Positions 22,430 to 30,242 of a stretch of DNA of 64,000 bases are shown one piece after another. The position numbers and the translations under genes are program-made. Every line of letters begins with the position of its first letter. Within the stretch, counting starts at the first letter, position 1. The notes beneath the pieces are model-generated. The model was not told the DNA's origin, made no database searches, and saw only the letters and a list, made by a program, of their open reading frames with translations. The DNA is taken from contig NZ_JAQSDL010000120.1 in assembly GCF_029945895.1 (NCBI RefSeq), positions 42,215 to 106,214 of the forward strand, read 5' to 3'. Source of the stretch: Polaromonas sp. GTDB lineage: Bacteria; Pseudomonadota; Gammaproteobacteria; Burkholderiales; Burkholderiaceae_C.

Positions 22430-22447
22430 TGTCGCCTCATGGCGACA
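22430..22447. promoter_or_regulatory. Predicted GlrR enhancer site (TGTC-N10-GACA)
   Basis: TGTCGCCTCATGGCGACA is exactly TGTC-N10-GACA, the GlrR site described at the enterobacterial glmY promoter, and is embedded in a perfect 8-bp inverted repeat (CTGTCGCC/GGCGACAG, 4-base loop). It is not followed by a T run on either strand, so it does not look like a terminator. It lies 21 bases beyond the glrR stop codon. The rest of 22336-22468 holds nothing else I can name. Confidence 0.65.
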
Positions 22448-22468
22448 GCTGTCGCCCGCCTGATGAAA

Positions 22469-23890
22469 TTAGTGTTTGGAATCAGGGGCTTGGCCCTGTC
22501 GCTCCTCGGCGACAGGGTCAGCGGGGGAATTCACCGGGTCGGTTTTGAAGTGTCCCGGCGTCAGGCTGTGCTTTTGCAGAAGGCGATAAAACTCTGTGCG
22601 GTTGCGGTCTGCCAGCCGCGCGGCGTCGGCCACGTTGCCGTCTGTCAGCTTGAGCAGGCCGACCAGGTACTCGCGCTCGAAGCGCTGGCGTGCCTCGGCC
22701 AGGGTGAGCACCTGCACACTGGGCGAGCGCAGCGCGCGCTGAATCAGGGTCAGGGGGATCAGCGGTGTGCTGGCCAGCGCACACACCTGTTCGACCACGT
22801 TGTAGAGCTGGCGCACGTTGCCTGGCCAGGCGGCGGTGTTCAGCGCCTTGATGGCTTCCGGCGCAAAGCCGCTCAGGCGTTTGCCGTATTTTCCGGCCAG
22901 CTTGACGAGGAAGTGATTGGCCAGCAGCGCAATGTCTTCGCGCCGTTCGGACAGGGGGGGCAGGGTCAGCGTGACCACATTGAGCCGGTAGTACAGGTCG
23001 GTGCGGAACTGGCCCTCGGCCATGGCCGCATCGAGGTCCCGATGGGTCGCCGACAGAATGCGCACATCAACCGGAATGGACTGGCTGGACCCCAGCGGCC
23101 GGACGCTGCGCTCCTGCAACACCCGCAGCAGCTTGACCTGCAGGGCCAGCGGCATGTCACCGATTTCATCGAGCAGCAGGGTGCCGCCTTCGGCGGCCTG
23201 GAACAGTCCCTTGTGGTTGGACGAGGCGTCGGTGAAGGCGCCCTTGACGTGGCCAAAAAGTTCGGACTCGAGCAGGGCTTCGGGAATGGCGCCGCAGTTC
23301 ACGGCGATGAACGGGCGGGCGGCTCGCGGGCTGGCCTGGTGAATCGCCTGGGCCAGCAGTTCCTTGCCGGTGCCACTTTCGCCGCGCAACATCACGCTGG
23401 CGTCCGACTGGGCCACCATGCGCGCCTCCGCCAGGGTTTCGGCCATGCGGCTGGAGCGGCTGATGAAGCCGCTTTGCCAGGCCGGTGACTCGCCGGCCGG
23501 TGCGGAGGGCACCGGGGCGCTCAGCGCCAGGGCCTGCGCGATCTTGCCCTCCAGGCCCTTGCCGTCAAACGGCTTCGTCAGATAGGTGAACACGCCGCGT
23601 TCGGTGGCCTCGACCGCGTCGGGAATGGTGCCGTGGGCTGTCAGCAGAATCACCGGCAGCGAAGGGTGCTGGCTGCGGATCTCGTCAAACAGCGCCAGAC
23701 CGTCTTTGCCGGGCAGGCGCACGTCGCTGAGTACCAGCTGCGGGCGTTCGATCTCGAGTTGGGTCAGGGCGGCTTCGGCCGAACCCACCGCGCTGACCCG
23801 GTAACCGGCCGCAGTCAGCCGCATGGTCAGCAGCCGCAGCATGTCGGCGTCGTCGTCGACGACCAGCAGGTGAGACTTGGGGGCAGTCAT
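22469..23890 (-). CDS. glrR: Sigma-54 response regulator GlrR (QseF)
   Basis: GlrR is an NtrC-type activator paired with kinase GlrK. The receiver domain (residues ~7-118) has VVDDDAD and phosphoacceptor Asp in LSDVRLPGKDG. The AAA+ domain has Walker A GESGTGKE (near residue 168), the sigma-54-contact loop GAFTD and Walker B GGTLLLDEIGD. The Fis-type HTH (GNVADAARLADRNRTEFYRLL) is C-terminal. GAFTD replaces the usual GAFTG, as is common in GlrR-type proteins, supporting this identity over generic NtrC. It overlaps the qseG-like gene by 4 bases. In enterobacteria GlrR drives glmY and rpoE; its targets here are unknown, but see the site upstream of opgG. Confidence 0.88.
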   Translation of the reverse strand: MTAPKSHLLVVDDDADMLRLLTMRLTAAGYRVSAVGSAEAALTQLEIERPQLVLSDVRLPGKDGLALFDEIRSQHPSLPVILLTAHGTIPDAVEATERGVFTYLTKPFDGKGLEGKIAQALALSAPVPSAPAGESPAWQSGFISRSSRMAETLAEARMVAQSDASVMLRGESGTGKELLAQAIHQASPRAARPFIAVNCGAIPEALLESELFGHVKGAFTDASSNHKGLFQAAEGGTLLLDEIGDMPLALQVKLLRVLQERSVRPLGSSQSIPVDVRILSATHRDLDAAMAEGQFRTDLYYRLNVVTLTLPPLSERREDIALLANHFLVKLAGKYGKRLSGFAPEAIKALNTAAWPGNVRQLYNVVEQVCALASTPLIPLTLIQRALRSPSVQVLTLAEARQRFEREYLVGLLKLTDGNVADAARLADRNRTEFYRLLQKHSLTPGHFKTDPVNSPADPVAEERQGQAPDSKH

Positions 23891-24516
23891 GGTCCCGGTG
23901 GCCGGGTGCGGCCGCGTGGCGACGATGCCGGGGCCGCCGGGGGGCGGCTGCTCAGGCTGCGTTCGATTTCCTTGAGCGCATCGAGCTTGTCCTGCGTCTG
24001 TTCGAGGCGGCGCTGCAGGTCGCGCACCTGCTGGTTCTGCCGGTCCAGCTGGTCTTCGACCCGCCGCTGTTCGGCAAACCGTGCGGCCAGCAGGCGCGCC
24101 AGGGCGTGCAGGGGCCGGGCGTCTTCGCTGTTGTTGGCCAGGGCGCGCTGCAGCAGGTCCTGTGCGCGGACCAGATCGTGGAGCTGCCGGGTCTGGCTCA
24201 GTGCGAGGGCCAGGCGCAGCTGGTCGCCCGCTGACGCGGCGTTGCCCAGTCGGGCGATTTCCTGGGCCAGTTCGGGGCCGGGCAGGCTGCGGAGCCGGTC
24301 GGCATAGGCCAGCAGGGCTGTGACGAGGTCTGCCTCGAAAAGCACGGCGTTTCCCGGTGCTGGTGGCGTTGCAGGGGTGGCCGCCGTCGTGGGCGCCGTG
24401 TCTGGCCTGGCCGGAGCAGGGGCAGGCACAGTGCAGCCGGCAGCCAGGCTGAGGACCAGCGCCCAGGGCAGGGTGCGGCAGAAGGGGGGGCCAAAGGCCT
24501 CAAGACTTGAAAGCAT
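23887..24516 (-). CDS. qseG: QseG-like outer-membrane lipoprotein of the GlrKR operon
   Basis: A 209-residue lipoprotein with a type II signal ending in the lipobox LAAGC (Cys 28), a Pro/Ala/Thr-rich spacer, an alpha-helical region, and a strong C-terminal coiled coil (QRRVEDQLDRQNQQVRDLQR and following, residues ~150-195). In enterobacteria the lipoprotein encoded between glrK and glrR interacts with the kinase and stimulates it; the same position and architecture here support an equivalent role, although sequence similarity cannot be measured from this window. It overlaps glrK by 17 bases and glrR by 4. Confidence 0.75.
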   Translation of the reverse strand: MLSSLEAFGPPFCRTLPWALVLSLAAGCTVPAPAPARPDTAPTTAATPATPPAPGNAVLFEADLVTALLAYADRLRSLPGPELAQEIARLGNAASAGDQLRLALALSQTRQLHDLVRAQDLLQRALANNSEDARPLHALARLLAARFAEQRRVEDQLDRQNQQVRDLQRRLEQTQDKLDALKEIERSLSSRPPAAPASSPRGRTRPPGP

Positions 24517-25921
24517 GGGGAAGTTCTATCCTGAAATGTGCACCCGGGCCGTCCGGCAGCAACTGCACCCGGCCCCCATGTGCAGCAATGTACTCGTGGA
24601 CGATGGACAGGCCAATGCCGCTGCCACGGACCACTTGCGGTGGCTGTCGTTCGCCGCGGTAAAAGGGTTCAAAAATGCGTGCATGGTCATCGTAGGCGAT
24701 CCCCGGACCTTCGTCGTCCATGTCGATGTGCACGACCTCGGCGAACTGGCTCAGCCGGATGCGTATCCTGCCCCCCACCGGCGAAAAGCGGATGGCGTTG
24801 GACAGCAGGTTCGCGACGGCGGTTCCCAGCTTGTCGCGGTCCACCTCGGCCTGCAGCGCCGGACCCTCGACGTGGACCTGCAGATCGCGCGCGCGCCACT
24901 GCAGGCGCTGGCCTTCCACCTGTTCTTCAATCAACTGCAGCAGGTCGGTTTTCTCCCGGCGCAGCTGGCGGGCCTCAAAAGCTGCAGCGTTGAAGCGCAG
25001 CAGGTCCTCGATCTGGCCTTGCAGTAAGCTGGTGTTGTGGCGCAGGATCTTGGCCACTTCCCGCTGGTTGGCGCTGAGTTCTCCGGCCACGCCGTCCTCC
25101 AGCAACGACACGCCCTCGCGCAGGGAAGCCAGCGGGGTTTTGAGTTCGTGTGAGACATGGCGCAGAAAGCGCGACTTGTCGGCGTCCAGCTCCACCAGCC
25201 GCAGCCGCAGCCATTCCAGCCTTTGTCCGACCAGCTGCAAGTCGGCCGGACCCTCGATGCGGATGGCCTCGTCCAGACGGTTCTCCCCGAGGCCGATGAT
25301 GGCCTTTTCCAGGCGGTTGAGGGGACGTGTGAGCCAGATGCCGAAAGCCAGCGCCATCAGGACCGCCAGCCCGATCGCGCCCAGCACCTGCTGCGTCAAT
25401 TGCCGGCGGCGGTTTTCCAGCGTGTCGAGCAGGCTGCGGTTTTGCGTGGCAATGGTCTGCCGGACCTGCTGCGCAATGGCCGCGTTGATGCGGTCCAGCT
25501 CGCGGAATTCCTGCGCGACCTGCCGGTCCCTGTCGAGCGCGGTATCGGGCGAACCGGACATCAGCGCGGTGACGGCCTGCAGGTGGTTCCTCCAGTCGCT
25601 GACCAGGGCAGCGGGCACGTTTTGCGGGCCCAGCCGCGCCAGCACGGTTCTGGCTTCGGCAGCGGCTTCGTCGAAGCGCTCACGAAGCACACGGTCGGAC
25701 AACACCAGCGACTGTCGGGCCGTGCGTTCCATCGTCACGCTACGCTCGTTCAGGGACTGGGCGGCCGCACTGAGGTCGAGCGCGCGCACCGCGCCGTCGC
25801 GGCTTTGCATCGTGAGTTGCTCCAGCGTGAACACGGCGCGCAGCGAGGCGGCGGCCAGCAGGCCGGCAATCAGCAAAAAGGCGGCCACCAGCAGCTGGCG
25901 GAAGGAAACGCGCTCAAGCAT
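24500..25921 (-). CDS. glrK: Envelope-stress sensor histidine kinase GlrK (QseE)
   Basis: A two-pass inner-membrane kinase: TM1 (FRQLLVAAFLLIAGLLAAAS), a periplasmic helical domain of ~140 residues, TM2 (IGLAVLMALAFGIWL, ~180-197) and HAMP. HisKA has its phosphoacceptor in RHVSHELKTPLASLREG (near residue 258), and the HATPase has AVANLLSNAIRFSP and GSGIGLSIVHEYIAAHGG. The motif SLREGVSLLEDGVAGEL is typical of GlrK-like kinases. It is first gene of glrK-qseG-glrR, 37 bases after miaB on the same strand, so read-through from miaB is possible. Signal is unknown; the enterobacterial system responds to envelope perturbation. Confidence 0.87.
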   Translation of the reverse strand: MLERVSFRQLLVAAFLLIAGLLAAASLRAVFTLEQLTMQSRDGAVRALDLSAAAQSLNERSVTMERTARQSLVLSDRVLRERFDEAAAEARTVLARLGPQNVPAALVSDWRNHLQAVTALMSGSPDTALDRDRQVAQEFRELDRINAAIAQQVRQTIATQNRSLLDTLENRRRQLTQQVLGAIGLAVLMALAFGIWLTRPLNRLEKAIIGLGENRLDEAIRIEGPADLQLVGQRLEWLRLRLVELDADKSRFLRHVSHELKTPLASLREGVSLLEDGVAGELSANQREVAKILRHNTSLLQGQIEDLLRFNAAAFEARQLRREKTDLLQLIEEQVEGQRLQWRARDLQVHVEGPALQAEVDRDKLGTAVANLLSNAIRFSPVGGRIRIRLSQFAEVVHIDMDDEGPGIAYDDHARIFEPFYRGERQPPQVVRGSGIGLSIVHEYIAAHGGRVQLLPDGPGAHFRIELPHAFKS

Positions 25922-25957
25922 GGGGAGGCCTTGCCGGCGGGGTCACTGCGCGTGGGT

Positions 25958-27304
25958 TCAAGCGCTCAGCGCGGGTTCTTCGTGGTGCAGCACTTCGCCG
26001 CGCAGGGAGCGTTGAGACGCCTCGGTGATGGTCACGTCCACCATCTGGCCGATCAGGCGGGGCTGGCCCCTGAAGTTGACGACGCGGTTGCACTCGGTGC
26101 GGCCCATCAGCTCGGTGGGGTCTTTGCGCGAAGCCCCTTCGACCAGGATGCGCTGCAGCGTGCCCTGGCGGCTGGCGCTGATGGCGCGCACGCTGTCGTC
26201 GATCGCCGCCTGCAGGCGCTGCAACCGCGCGAGTTTGACCGCGTGCGGTGTCTCGTCGGGCAGGTTGGCTGCCGGCGTGCCGGGCCGCGGGCTGAAGATG
26301 AAGCTGAACGAGGTGTCGTAGCCGACGTCATCAATCAACTTCATCATCTTGCCGAAGTCGTCGTCGGTCTCGCCAGGGAAGCCGACGATGAAGTCGCTGC
26401 TCATGGCCAGATCGGGGCGGATCGCGCGCAGTTTGCGGATGGTGGATTTGTATTCCATCGCCGTGTAGCCGCGTTTCATGGCCATCAGTATGCGGTCGGA
26501 ACCGTGTTGCACCGGCAGGTGCAGGTGGTTGACCAGCTTGGGCAGCTTGCCGTAGGCATCGATCAGGCGCTGCGTGAACTCGTTGGGGTGGCTGGTGACA
26601 TAACGGATGCGTTCGATGCCGGGAATGTCGGAGACATATTCGAGCAGGGTGGCGAAATCGGCGATGTCGGCGGTGCCGCCCATCGGTCCGCGGTAGGCGT
26701 TGACGTTCTGCCCCAGCAAGGTGACCTCGCGCACGCCCTGGTCGGCCAGGCCCGCAATTTCAACCAGCACGTCCTCGAACGGGCGCGAGACCTCCTCGCC
26801 GCGCGTGTAGGGGACGACGCAGTAGCTGCAGTATTTGGAACAGCCTTCCATGATGCTGACAAAGGCGCTGGGGCCTTCCACGCGGGCCGGCGGCAGGTGG
26901 TCGAATTTTTCAATCTCGGGAAAGCTGATGTCCACCTGCGATTTGCCCAGGCTGACGCGTCTGGCCAGCAGGTCGGGCAGGCGGTGCAGGGTCTGCGGGC
27001 CGAACACCACATCGACATACGGCGCGCGTTCGATGATGGCGTCACCCTCCTGGCTGGCCACGCAGCCGCCGACACCGATCAGCACGCCCTTCTTCTTCAG
27101 GTGCTTGACGCGCCCGAGGTCACTGAATACCTTTTCCTGCGCTTTTTCGCGCACCGAGCAGGTGTTGAACAGGATCAGGTCGGCCTCGTCCACATTGCTG
27201 GTGGGCTCGTACCCTTCGGCAGCGTGCAGCACGTCGGACATCTTGTCCGAGTCGTACTCGTTCATCTGGCAGCCGAAGGTTTTGATGAAGACTTTTTTGC
27301 TCAT
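25958..27304 (-). CDS. miaB: tRNA (i6A37) methylthiotransferase MiaB
   Basis: MiaB is a radical-SAM enzyme that adds a methylthio group to isopentenyladenosine-37 of tRNAs reading UNN codons. The N-terminal UPF0004 domain has three Cys ligands for the auxiliary 4Fe-4S cluster ([20 protein letters not shown]). The radical-SAM CX3CX2C motif is CSKYCSYC, and the C-terminal TRAM domain reads [14 protein letters not shown]...GQMVDVTI. The 448-residue length is typical and all ligands are present. The common partner ybeZ (phoH) is not adjacent here. Confidence 0.96.
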   Translation of the reverse strand: MSKKVFIKTFGCQMNEYDSDKMSDVLHAAEGYEPTSNVDEADLILFNTCSVREKAQEKVFSDLGRVKHLKKKGVLIGVGGCVASQEGDAIIERAPYVDVVFGPQTLHRLPDLLARRVSLGKSQVDISFPEIEKFDHLPPARVEGPSAFVSIMEGCSKYCSYCVVPYTRGEEVSRPFEDVLVEIAGLADQGVREVTLLGQNVNAYRGPMGGTADIADFATLLEYVSDIPGIERIRYVTSHPNEFTQRLIDAYGKLPKLVNHLHLPVQHGSDRILMAMKRGYTAMEYKSTIRKLRAIRPDLAMSSDFIVGFPGETDDDFGKMMKLIDDVGYDTSFSFIFSPRPGTPAANLPDETPHAVKLARLQRLQAAIDDSVRAISASRQGTLQRILVEGASRKDPTELMGRTECNRVVNFRGQPRLIGQMVDVTITEASQRSLRGEVLHHEEPALSA

Positions 27305-27378
27305 GAGTTTGCTATCTAATTGAGAGCTGCTGGCGCCCGTCAGTAAAGGGCTGGAGGCCTGTTTTGTTTGAAAACGGC
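27303..27378 (-). repeat. Dispersed repeat family 2, copy C (between secreted unknown and miaB)
   Basis: On the minus strand the sequence AGGCCTCCAGCCCTTTACTG and CGGGCGCCAGCAGCTCTCAATTAGATAGCA follows the family layout. The inner stem is imperfect. It lies just after the stop codon of the 27401-27859 gene, in its sense orientation, and runs up to the miaB start. Confidence 0.72.
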
Positions 27379-27400
27379 TGGCGGGTCGGCGCGGGACCGG

Positions 27401-27859
27401 CTATTTGTAGCGGGGCAGCTGGTTGTAGGGGGTCTTGCCGTCGTCCTGCGGTGCGGCTTCGCCCTCGAAGCTGAAGATGAAATTGCGCGTGGACAGGCCG
27501 GCGCGTTTTTCCTTGGCTTCCTCGGCGGTCAGCACCCAGACCTCGTACACCAGACCGGCGCTGTCGCGGGTGTAGTTGACCAGCAGCTCCTGGCCCAGCA
27601 GGGCGCCCGACAACACATAGTTGTTGTTGACGTTGCGGATGCGTGCACCGGGAGACAGGCGGTCGGCCTTGCCATTCAGGGTGATGTCCGGTGGTGCCCG
27701 GACCACCAGCAGGCCGCGCAGGGCGGCTTTGGGGAAATTACGGACGCCGGGAACTTCGTCGGTCTGGGCCAGCGCCGGCGTGGCGAACAGGCTGACCAGC
27801 GTCATCAGTACGGCGATCAGTGCGGCCGGCAGGGCCAGGGAGGGCAGGCAGCGTTTCAT
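27401..27859 (-). CDS. Conserved secreted protein of unknown function
   Basis: I do not recognise a named family. The 152-residue product has a clear Sec signal peptide (basic start MKRCLP, hydrophobic core to ~residue 28, cleavage after ATPALA). The mature part is small, with a beta-rich core (LLVVRAPPDITLNGKADRLSPGA), no cysteines and a hydrophilic C-terminus. The segment RLSPGARIRNVNNNYVLSGAL and the YEVWVLT stretch look conserved-domain-like. Similar short periplasmic proteins occur next to miaB in Burkholderiales. It lies between tRNA-Met and miaB on the same strand. Confidence 0.7.
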   Translation of the reverse strand: MKRCLPSLALPAALIAVLMTLVSLFATPALAQTDEVPGVRNFPKAALRGLLVVRAPPDITLNGKADRLSPGARIRNVNNNYVLSGALLGQELLVNYTRDSAGLVYEVWVLTAEEAKEKRAGLSTRNFIFSFEGEAAPQDDGKTPYNQLPRYK

Positions 27860-27887
27860 GGTTTATGTCCAGAGGCTGTGAAGTAAC

Positions 27888-27917
27888 AAAGCCCCAGAAG
27901 GTCAGACCTCTGGGGCT
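27888..27917 (-). terminator. Probable terminator after tRNA-Met
   Basis: A perfect 9-bp stem, AGCCCCAGA/TCTGGGGCT (27890-27898 with 27909-27917), closes a 10-base loop. On the minus strand it is followed by TTGTTAC, a short T-rich stretch. It lies 12 bases beyond the tRNA 3' end. Confidence 0.65.
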
Positions 27918-27928
27918 CGGGGAAATAG

Positions 27929-28005
27929 TGGTGGTGATAGGTGGACTTGAACCACCGACATCAGCATTATGAATGCTGCGCTCTAACCAACTGAGCTATA
28001 TCACC
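27929..28005 (-). tRNA. tRNA-Met (anticodon CAU), elongator type
   Basis: The minus strand folds into a complete 77-base cloverleaf: acceptor GGTGATA/TATCACC with encoded CCA, D-arm AGCTCAGTTGGTTAGAGC, anticodon arm CAGCA-TTCATAA-TGCTG with anticodon CAT (27971-27969), variable loop, and T-arm GGTGG-TTCAAGT-CCACC. A fully paired acceptor and the absence of three G:C pairs below the anticodon exclude initiator tRNA. A CAU tRNA could also be tRNA-Ile2 (lysidine-modified), but the sequence resembles beta-proteobacterial elongator Met. Confidence 0.9.
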
Positions 28006-28016
28006 GCGCGACCGAT

Positions 28017-28044
28017 ATTATAACGGCTCTTTCCCAAGTCTAAT
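28017..28044 (-). promoter_or_regulatory. Sigma-70 promoter of tRNA-Met
   Basis: A perfect TATAAT (-10, 28022-28017) lies 11 bases before the tRNA 5' end, with a weak ATTAGA-like -35 element 16 bases upstream. The predicted leader is about five bases. Confidence 0.6.
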
Positions 28045-28069
28045 GAACGCGCCGGGAGTTCCCGCTGCG

Positions 28070-28846
28070 TTATCGATTTTTAAATGCGGCCTTGCGTTTG
28101 TTCACAAAGGCATCCATGCCTTCCTTCTGGTCGCTCGTGGCAAAGGTCGCGTGAAACAGGCGCCGTTCGAACATGATGCCATCGGCCAGTGTGCCTTCGT
28201 AGGCGCGGTTCACGGCTTCCTTGGCGGCCATCACGGCAATCTGTCCGTAGTCGCAGATCTGCAACGCGGCGCCCAGGGCTTCCTCCATGAGCTTGTCCAG
28301 CGGCACCACACGGCTGACGAGCCCGCTGCGTTCGGCTTCCACGGCATCCATCATGCGGCCGGTCAGCACCAGGTCCATGGCCTTGGCCTTGCCGACGGCG
28401 CGCGGCAGGCGCTGCGTGCCGCCCGAGCCGGGGATTATGCCCAGTTTGATTTCGGGCTGGCCGAAGCGGGCGTTGTCCGCGGCGATGATGAAGTCGCACA
28501 TCATGGCCAACTCGCAGCCGCCGCCGAGCGCAAAGCCGCTGACGGCGGCGATCACCGGCTTGCGGATGCTGCGGATCTGCTCCCAGTTGCGCGTGATGTA
28601 GTCGCCCTTGTAGACGTCGGCAAAGCTGTAGCTCGCCATCGCGCCGATGTCGGCGCCGGCCGCAAAGGCTTTTTCGCTGCCGGTCAGGATCATGCAGCCG
28701 ATGTTGTCGTCCGCGTCAAAGGCCTTGAGCGCGGCGCCCAGCTCGTCCATCAACTGGTCGTTGAGGGCATTGAGCTGTTTGGGCCGGTTCAGGGTGACGA
28801 TGGCGACGCGGCCTTCGGTGCGGGTCTGGATCAATTCGTAAGTCAT
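28070..28846 (-). CDS. Enoyl-CoA hydratase (crotonase), candidate PaaF
   Basis: A 258-residue crotonase that hydrates 2-enoyl-CoA. Both catalytic glutamates are present: one in [15 protein letters not shown] and one in [19 protein letters not shown]. The oxyanion-hole region [12 protein letters not shown] is also present. ATG 28846 has AAGGAA eight bases upstream and gives [22 protein letters not shown]; the frame stays open upstream but without conservation. It is divergent from paaG across a palindromic operator, suggesting co-regulation and a role as the paa-pathway 2,3-dehydroadipyl-CoA hydratase. General short-chain beta-oxidation is equally compatible. Confidence 0.9.
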   Translation of the reverse strand: MTYELIQTRTEGRVAIVTLNRPKQLNALNDQLMDELGAALKAFDADDNIGCMILTGSEKAFAAGADIGAMASYSFADVYKGDYITRNWEQIRSIRKPVIAAVSGFALGGGCELAMMCDFIIAADNARFGQPEIKLGIIPGSGGTQRLPRAVGKAKAMDLVLTGRMMDAVEAERSGLVSRVVPLDKLMEEALGAALQICDYGQIAVMAAKEAVNRAYEGTLADGIMFERRLFHATFATSDQKEGMDAFVNKRKAAFKNR

Positions 28847-28929
28847 GGCGGGTTCCTTTTGAGGCTGAATCATGCCACGATCCTCTGGCTTGGCCGGTGC
28901 GCCACAAGGTGGAAAAGCAAGGGAAAACA

Positions 28930-28953
28930 TTAACCGACCTGACGGTCGGTTAA
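28930..28953. promoter_or_regulatory. TetR/PaaR-type operator palindrome
   Basis: A perfect 10-bp inverted repeat, TTAACCGACC and GGTCGGTTAA, is separated by TGAC. It lies midway between divergent crotonase and paaG, 26 bases before the paaG start. ACCGACC/GGTCGGT is the type of half-site reported for TetR-family PaaR repressors of paa genes in beta-proteobacteria. No regulator gene is in the window. Confidence 0.7.
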
Positions 28954-28979
28954 TGCTAGATTCGAAACAGGAGATGCTT

Positions 28980-29795
28980 ATGACCGATGTCCCTTCCGAA
29001 CCTGCCGTGCTGCTGTCCACACGGGGCGCCGTGGCGCTCGTGACGCTGAACCGGCCGCAGGCCCTGAACAGCTTTACCCGCCAGATGCACCAGGAGCTCT
29101 GGACCGCGCTGGACGCCGTGGAGGCCGATCCGTCGCTGCGTGCCCTCGTGATCACTGGCGCCGGCCGGGGTTTCTGTGCGGGTGCCGATCTGGCCGAGTT
29201 CGACTTCGAACCCGGCCCAAACCTCGTCGAACGTGCCGACCCCGGGCCCATCATCGACCAGGCCTTCAACCCGACGGTGCGGCGCCTGCAGAAGCTGCGC
29301 GTTCCGACGATTGCCGCGGTGAACGGCGTGGCTGCCGGGGCCGGGGCCTCGCTGGCCATGACCTGCGACCTGGCGATTGCCGCGCCGGGTGCCAGCTTCA
29401 TCCAGGCCTTCAGCAAGATCGGCCTGGTGCCTGATGCCGGCGGCTCCTGGTTTCTGGTCAAGCGCCTGGGGCTGGCGCGGGCGATGGGGCTGGCCATGCT
29501 GGGCGACAAGCTCAGCGCGAAGGATGCGAAAGAGTGGGGAATGATCTGGGACGTGGCGGCCGAGGGCGAAGACTGTCTGGACAAGGCCATGGCGCTGGCC
29601 GCACGCCTGGCCGTCATGCCGACCCGCGCCCTGGTGGAAACGCGGCGCCTGCTCAGCGAAGGCGCCAGCCGCGGCCTGGATGTGCAGCTGGACCGGGAGC
29701 GCGACACCCAGTCCGCGCTGGGCCGCACCTACGATTACATCGAAGGCGTGATGGCCTTCCTCGAGAAGCGCCCGCCAGCGTTCAGGGGCAACTAG
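28980..29795 (+). CDS. paaG: Ring 1,2-epoxyphenylacetyl-CoA isomerase PaaG
   Basis: PaaG isomerises epoxyphenylacetyl-CoA to the oxepin in aerobic phenylacetate degradation. It is a crotonase-fold protein in which the first catalytic Glu is absent ([16 protein letters not shown]) and the second position is Asp ([14 protein letters not shown]), as expected for an isomerase rather than a hydratase. The oxyanion region is [17 protein letters not shown] 28980 has GGAG seven bases upstream; an ATG two codons earlier is too close. The paaI start codon directly follows its stop, so paaG-paaI-paaK is an operon. The ring epoxidase genes paaABCDE and paaZ are not in the window. Confidence 0.9.
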   Translation: MTDVPSEPAVLLSTRGAVALVTLNRPQALNSFTRQMHQELWTALDAVEADPSLRALVITGAGRGFCAGADLAEFDFEPGPNLVERADPGPIIDQAFNPTVRRLQKLRVPTIAAVNGVAAGAGASLAMTCDLAIAAPGASFIQAFSKIGLVPDAGGSWFLVKRLGLARAMGLAMLGDKLSAKDAKEWGMIWDVAAEGEDCLDKAMALAARLAVMPTRALVETRRLLSEGASRGLDVQLDRERDTQSALGRTYDYIEGVMAFLEKRPPAFRGN

Positions 29796-30242
29796 ATGGA
29801 GGCCCGGCAACTGGCCCAGGCGGTGGGCGAATCCATGTTTGCCGCCGACAGTGCTTCGCGCGATTTCATGCAGATGGAGCTGGTGTCCTGCGCACCCGGC
29901 CGTGCGGTGATGCGCATGGCTGTGCGTGAACCCATGCTCAACGGCCACAAGATCTGCCATGGTGGACTGATTTTCACGCTGGCCGACTCGACTTTTGCCT
30001 TTGCCTGCAACAGCTACAACAAGGTCGCGGTGGCGGCGGGCTGCAGCATCGAGTTTCTCAAACCCGGCCAGCTCGGTGACGTGCTGACCTGTGAAGGGGT
30101 GGAGCAGACGCTGCAGGGCCGGCACGGCATTTACGACATGAAGGTGAGCAACCAGCGCGGCGAGGTGGTTGCGATGTTCCGCGGGAAAAGCGCACAGATT
30201 GCAGGCACCGTCATCCCGGTGACCGGTGTGGAGGCCGCATGA
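29796..30242 (+). CDS. paaI: Hydroxyphenylacetyl-CoA thioesterase PaaI
   Basis: This hot-dog-fold thioesterase rescues CoA from stalled phenylacetate intermediates. The signature MLNGHKICHGGLIFTLADSTFAFACN holds the HGG and catalytic Asp of the PaaI group. The 148-residue length is typical. Its ATG begins on the base after the paaG stop, and its end overlaps paaK by 4 bases. Context and motif together make the assignment strong. Confidence 0.93.
   Translation: MEARQLAQAVGESMFAADSASRDFMQMELVSCAPGRAVMRMAVREPMLNGHKICHGGLIFTLADSTFAFACNSYNKVAVAAGCSIEFLKPGQLGDVLTCEGVEQTLQGRHGIYDMKVSNQRGEVVAMFRGKSAQIAGTVIPVTGVEAA

Noticed and set aside
22429..22448. Perfect inverted repeat after glrR as a terminator
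   Set aside because: No T run follows on either strand, and the sequence fits a regulator half-site pattern better.
25157..27319. A 720-codon plus-strand open frame
   Set aside because: It runs antisense through glrK and miaB, both intact and conserved; high GC third positions keep the opposite frame open.
27929..28005. tRNA considered as initiator Met
   Set aside because: The acceptor end is fully paired and the anticodon stem lacks the three consecutive G:C pairs of initiator tRNA.
28847..29728. Upstream extension of the crotonase frame to 552 codons
   Set aside because: The extra ~294 residues are antisense to paaG, Ser/Arg-rich and unlike crotonases; AAGGAA plus ATG 28846 marks the real start.
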